DNA of 64,000 nt from Spirosoma spitsbergense DSM 19989 (GTDB lineage Bacteria > Bacteroidota > Bacteroidia > Cytophagales > Spirosomataceae). The translations under genes and the position numbers were made by a program. This document shows, piece after piece, positions 60,599-64,000 of this stretch (within the stretch, counting starts at the first letter, position 1; each line of letters starts with the position of its first letter). Under the pieces are notes generated by a model. The model was given only the letters and a program-made list of their open reading frames with translations, was not told the origin of the DNA and did not search any database. The DNA is taken from NCBI RefSeq assembly GCF_000374085.1, contig NZ_KB893570.1, positions 3,155 to 67,154 of the forward strand. The letters run 5' to 3'.

Positions 60599-62101
60599 AT
60601 GAATAAACTCCTGCAAGAACTACAGCAAGCCGCTGCCGAGCGCGAAACCCGGCGGCATTTTCTGCACACCTGCTCAACAGGACTGGGCGCAATGGCCTTT
60701 GGTTCTCTATTGCAGAGTTGTAACTTCCTGACTAACAACGATCGGCAACCTAACACCGTGGGTTCTGCGATTCAATCCGATGAACCAACGGCCCCGCACC
60801 CATCGGCCTATCTACCTAAGGCCCAACGTGTCATTTACATTCACATGGCCGGTTCGCCGAGTCAATTGGAGTTGTTTGATTACAAACCGGAACTGGCTAA
60901 GTATAACGGGAAAGACTGCCCGCAGGAACTACTAACGGGTAAAAAGTTTGCGTTTATCCGGGGGGTCCCCAAAATGCTGGGGCCACAGGGCAAGTTCGCC
61001 CAACATGGCCATTCAGGGGCATGGGTATCCGACTATCTACCCCACTTGCAGGGTGTAGTCGATGATATCACCTTTCTAAAAGCCATGCACACTGACCAGT
61101 TCAACCACGCCCCGGCGCAGTTGCTGATGCACACGGGCAGTGCCCGGCTCGGCCGCCCCAGTATGGGCTCATGGGTGACGTATGGATTAGGAACCGAGAA
61201 TGATAATCTACCGGGTTACATTGTCCTGGCATCAGGAGGAAAGCAGCCTGATGCGGGAAAGTCGGTCTGGGGTAGTGGATTTTTGCCAACTGTCTATCAG
61301 GGCGTTCAATGCCGCACCGATGGTGATCCTGTCCTTTTCGCATCAGATCCGTCGGGTATGAACCGCGACATTCGAAAGCAAACCATCGACGCGATCAGTG
61401 AGATTAATCAGCAACAGTATGATGATGTGAAAGACCCCGAAATTCTGACCCGTATTGCCCAGTACGAGTTGGCTTTTCGAATGCAGATGTCGGTGCCGGA
61501 TGCGATGGCCATTAAAAACGAGCCCCAGTATATTTTGGACAGCTACGGTGTTGACCCAAATAAAGGATCGTTTGCCCGAAACTGCCTGCTGGCCCGTCGG
61601 CTGGTGGAACGCGGTGTGCGCTTCGTGCAACTTTTCGACTGGGGCTGGGATACCCACGGCACCAGTGCCGATGGTTCTATTGATGTTGGGCTGAAAGAAA
61701 AATGCCATCAATCCGATCAGGCCGTTGCCGCGTTACTGAAGGACCTTAAGCAGCGTGGATTGCTGGATGATACCCTGGTTGTTTGGGGTGGTGAGTTTGG
61801 CCGGACACCCATGCAGGAAAATCGGGATGGGCAGGTATTGCCTTTTATGGGCCGCGACCATCATCTCGAAGCATTCACCGTCTGGATGGCGGGTGGTGGC
61901 GTAAAAAAAGGCTTTTCGTTCGGAGAAACCGATGATATTGGCTACTACGGCGTAAAAGACAAAGTGCATATTCATGACCTTCAGGCTACCATATTACATT
62001 TACTTGGCTTTGACCACACCAAACTGACCTACCAGTTTCAGGGTCGCCCTTTCCGGTTGACTGATGTCGCCGGCAAGATTGTCAAGCCTATTCTGGCCTA
62101 A
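60599..62101 (+). CDS. DUF1501 domain protein, Tat-exported
   Basis: 500 residues, 12 bases after the DUF1549/DUF1553 gene, so the two form an operon. A twin-arginine leader with a lipobox-like end, TRRHFLHTCSTGLGAMAFG to SLLQSC (Cys41), suggests export of a folded protein. The DUF1501 fold belongs to the alkaline-phosphatase/sulfatase superfamily: HMAGSPSQLELFDYKPEL, HSGAWVSDYLPHLQGVVDDI, LFDWGWDTHGT and VVWGGEFGRTPM with conserved Asp and His residues. The paired arrangement with DUF1549/DUF1553 suggests joint action in the periplasm. Confidence 0.93.
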   Translation: MNKLLQELQQAAAERETRRHFLHTCSTGLGAMAFGSLLQSCNFLTNNDRQPNTVGSAIQSDEPTAPHPSAYLPKAQRVIYIHMAGSPSQLELFDYKPELAKYNGKDCPQELLTGKKFAFIRGVPKMLGPQGKFAQHGHSGAWVSDYLPHLQGVVDDITFLKAMHTDQFNHAPAQLLMHTGSARLGRPSMGSWVTYGLGTENDNLPGYIVLASGGKQPDAGKSVWGSGFLPTVYQGVQCRTDGDPVLFASDPSGMNRDIRKQTIDAISEINQQQYDDVKDPEILTRIAQYELAFRMQMSVPDAMAIKNEPQYILDSYGVDPNKGSFARNCLLARRLVERGVRFVQLFDWGWDTHGTSADGSIDVGLKEKCHQSDQAVAALLKDLKQRGLLDDTLVVWGGEFGRTPMQENRDGQVLPFMGRDHHLEAFTVWMAGGGVKKGFSFGETDDIGYYGVKDKVHIHDLQATILHLLGFDHTKLTYQFQGRPFRLTDVAGKIVKPILA

Positions 62102-62173
62102 TAAGCTGTTTGAGTTAGCGATTGTGACCAGAAGACGGGTGCTGTGGTTAAAGAAATCAACCCAAACAAGCTT

Positions 62174-64000
62174 CTAAGCGTTATGCTGAACATTTTCCTT
62201 AATCCATACCAAACACGCCCGAAAACTTTCGAAAACGTGTTCTTTGGGTATCAGATTTGGAATCAGGTTTACCTTTTCAAGCATTAGCTTAGGCTGTTGC
62301 TGTATTCCTACAATCAGAACGACTTTGTCGCTGTTTACTAAACCGGTCAGCACTTCTTCCATAGCGTACAAACCCGATTGGTCCATGTAGGGTACTTGGC
62401 TCATCTGAATGATAATACTGCCTGCCGTAGTAGGAATCTGTTTGGCTAGCTGCTGAAAATCGGAGGTGAAACCAAAAAAAAGCGGGCCCTTGATCTGCTT
62501 GACAAATACTTCTCCTTTCAGTTCTTCCGGAAAGTCAGACTCATCGGTCCAGGTTTCGTCAGCTAGTGGAATAACATCGGAATCTTTTGAGGTAAGGTCG
62601 CCAATCTTTTTCATGAACATCAGCGAAGCTATTACAAGGCCAATACCGACGGCATATACCAAATTCCAGAACGTCGATAGAATCAGTACAACCAGCATAA
62701 TGATAACCTCGCTCTTTGGCATATACGGAATAGCCCGCAATCCCCGGTAGTCCATAACCCCAATACCTACCGTCATTAAGATACCGGATAGCACAGCCGC
62801 AGGAATCTTTGAGGCTACCGGGCCCAGAACCAATAGAATCATCAGCACCAAAACTGCCGACAGCATACCCGACAGCCGGGTTTTTCCGCCTGAGTTGATA
62901 TTGACCACTGTACGGATGGTAGCACCGGCCCCCGGCAAACCGCCAAAAATAGCGGCTATACTATTACCAATACCCTGCCCCACCAGTTCGCGGTTAGGGT
63001 TGTGCCGGGTTTTGGTCATGTTGTCGGCTACTACGGAGGTAAGCAGGGAATCAATACTACCCAGCAGGGCCAGCGAAAGAGCCGTAAAAACATAGGGACT
63101 TAGCGCAGTAAAACTAAATCCGGTAAAAATTTCGAATACCGGTTGCGGTAAGCCCGAGGGAATGGCTTCAATGGGTTTATAAGGCAACCCAAATCCATAC
63201 GCGATACCAGACATGACCAGGAGAGCTACCAGCGTACTCGGCACCCTGGTAGTTATTCGTTTGAAACCGTATATGATGAGAATAGTGCCCGCAGCCAGCA
63301 TAACCTCCAGCCAATTAATGTTTTCGATAGCACGGGGTATCATTTTTATGGCACCAACAACGCCACTGCTTTCTTTGGCCGCCAATGATTGGGACTCCTG
63401 CCGTATCTGTTCCGGTGTTACCAACCTGGCTTTGCGTATCGTTTCCCTGAAATCCTCAATTACGTTTATGTTTTCTCCAGCTTCCTCTTTCAGAATATCA
63501 TCCACAATAACCTCCTCTGCCCTGGGCTTGAACTGACTGACAAAGGCAATATCTTCTTTTGGATAATAGCCCAATGAGGGAATAATCTGAGTAATGATGA
63601 TAATTACGCCGATGGCTGTCATAAACCCCGATACTACAGGGTAGGGTATATATTTGATATATTGACCCATACCCACGCTCCCCAGTACTACCTGAATAAG
63701 GCCCGATAACAGGAAAACGCTCATTATGAGTGGTAATGCTCTGGACACATCGCCTTCATTGACCGCTATAATGTTGGTAATAACAACCATACTAATAGCC
63801 GTCATCGGGGCTGTCGGACCAGATACCTGGGTATTTGTACCACCAAGCAAGGCTGCAAAAAAGCAGATGAAAATGGCCCCGTACAGACCGGCGCTAGGCC
63901 CGAGCCCTGAGCTTACCCCAAATGCAAGAGCAAGTGGCAAGGCCACAATCCCAGCCGTAATGCCACCGAAAAAATCGCCCTTTACGTGGGTAAAATCGAA
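62174..64000 (-). CDS. SulP family anion transporter (cut by window edge)
   Basis: At least 609 residues; the 5' end is outside the window. Read from 64000, the minus strand gives FDFTHVKGDFFGGITAGIVA, the usual SulP beginning, so only the first few residues are missing. About ten to fourteen transmembrane segments follow, with LALAFGVSSGLGPSAGLYGA and the GGTNTQVSGPTAPM loop. The C-terminal STAS domain covers about the last 110 residues (GPLFFGFTSDFQQLAKQIPT, SQVPYMDQSGLYAMEEVL with the conserved Asp-Gln-Ser-Gly). SulP proteins exchange sulfate, bicarbonate or other anions. An insert of about 90 residues between the early helices (KPRAEEVIVDDILKEEAGEN) is longer than usual. Confidence 0.93.
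   Translation of the reverse strand, partial: FDFTHVKGDFFGGITAGIVALPLALAFGVSSGLGPSAGLYGAIFICFFAALLGGTNTQVSGPTAPMTAISMVVITNIIAVNEGDVSRALPLIMSVFLLSGLIQVVLGSVGMGQYIKYIPYPVVSGFMTAIGVIIIITQIIPSLGYYPKEDIAFVSQFKPRAEEVIVDDILKEEAGENINVIEDFRETIRKARLVTPEQIRQESQSLAAKESSGVVGAIKMIPRAIENINWLEVMLAAGTILIIYGFKRITTRVPSTLVALLVMSGIAYGFGLPYKPIEAIPSGLPQPVFEIFTGFSFTALSPYVFTALSLALLGSIDSLLTSVVADNMTKTRHNPNRELVGQGIGNSIAAIFGGLPGAGATIRTVVNINSGGKTRLSGMLSAVLVLMILLVLGPVASKIPAAVLSGILMTVGIGVMDYRGLRAIPYMPKSEVIIMLVVLILSTFWNLVYAVGIGLVIASLMFMKKIGDLTSKDSDVIPLADETWTDESDFPEELKGEVFVKQIKGPLFFGFTSDFQQLAKQIPTTAGSIIIQMSQVPYMDQSGLYAMEEVLTGLVNSDKVVLIVGIQQQPKLMLEKVNLIPNLIPKEHVFESFRACLVWIKENVQHNA

Noticed and set aside
1-64000. Search for CRISPR arrays, insertion sequences, integrases and att sites
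   Set aside because: No regularly spaced direct repeats, transposase or integrase motifs were seen. The tRNA-Cys gene has no duplicated 3' end nearby.

Overview
The window looks like chromosomal DNA of a Cytophagales bacterium (Bacteroidota), close to Spirosoma or its relatives. Pointers are the complete alternative complex III / cytochrome oxidase operon in the Bacteroidota gene order, a eukaryote-like GT3 glycogen synthase, a DUF2795 protein, two uvrA paralogues, a SusC-free but outer-membrane-rich gene set, and promoter-like motifs of the Bacteroidota type (TTTG, about 20 bases, TAnnTTTG). No genus can be proved from the sequence alone. Most of the window is ordinary core genome. There is no rRNA, CRISPR array, intact insertion sequence or prophage.

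Layout. 1-5.3 kb: start of an OPT-family transporter, an AlbA_2-type regulator, a carotenoid hydroxylase, DUF2795, CutC, an ArsR-type regulator, an Old Yellow Enzyme and PurU. 5.3-5.85 kb is apparently non-coding. 5.9-16.8 kb: glycosylasparaginase, glycogen synthase, MogA, AnmK, a fructosamine-kinase family protein, a DEAD-box helicase, TPR and MORN-like exported proteins, GDP-fucose synthase and a NeuD-like acyltransferase. 16.9-22.3 kb: an LpxH-like phosphoesterase with a glycosyltransferase, an NAD-binding protein, and an ECF sigma / membrane anti-sigma-like / outer-membrane protein module.

22.3-39.5 kb is a 17-gene minus-strand respiratory operon: actA-B-C-D-E-F, then oxidase subunits II and I, heme A and heme O synthases, two subunit III genes, subunit IV, SCO1, DUF420, a small CAMC protein and DUF983. 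A good promoter lies at its 5' end and a terminator overlaps its last stop codon. It encodes menaquinol oxidation by ACIII, electron transfer to an aa3-type oxidase, and the heme and copper assembly factors that oxidase needs. ActA carries an extra monoheme cytochrome domain. Next come tRNA-Cys, a candidate structured RNA (39.9-40.07 kb), rpsA, an HNH protein, smpB and a small membrane protein.

43.8-47.75 kb is the only clearly accessory block and the most interesting part. It holds DUF4007, a truncated P-loop ATPase, an HNH nuclease, a methyltransferase-HIT fusion and a truncated, frameshifted BrxL-like gene. It reads as the wreck of a BREX type 4-like or phosphorothioation-linked defence island, in which some genes stay open. 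47.8-55.2 kb: two divergent uvrA genes flanking an outer-membrane protein and an MgtC protein. 55.3-62.1 kb: a secreted SGNH/DUF11 protein and a DUF1549/DUF1553 + DUF1501 pair. The right edge cuts a SulP transporter.

A recurring non-coding motif is a leader in which one 5' arm can pair with either of two successive 3' arms just before a start codon. It is strongest before mogA and the DEAD-box gene and weaker before actB and actF.
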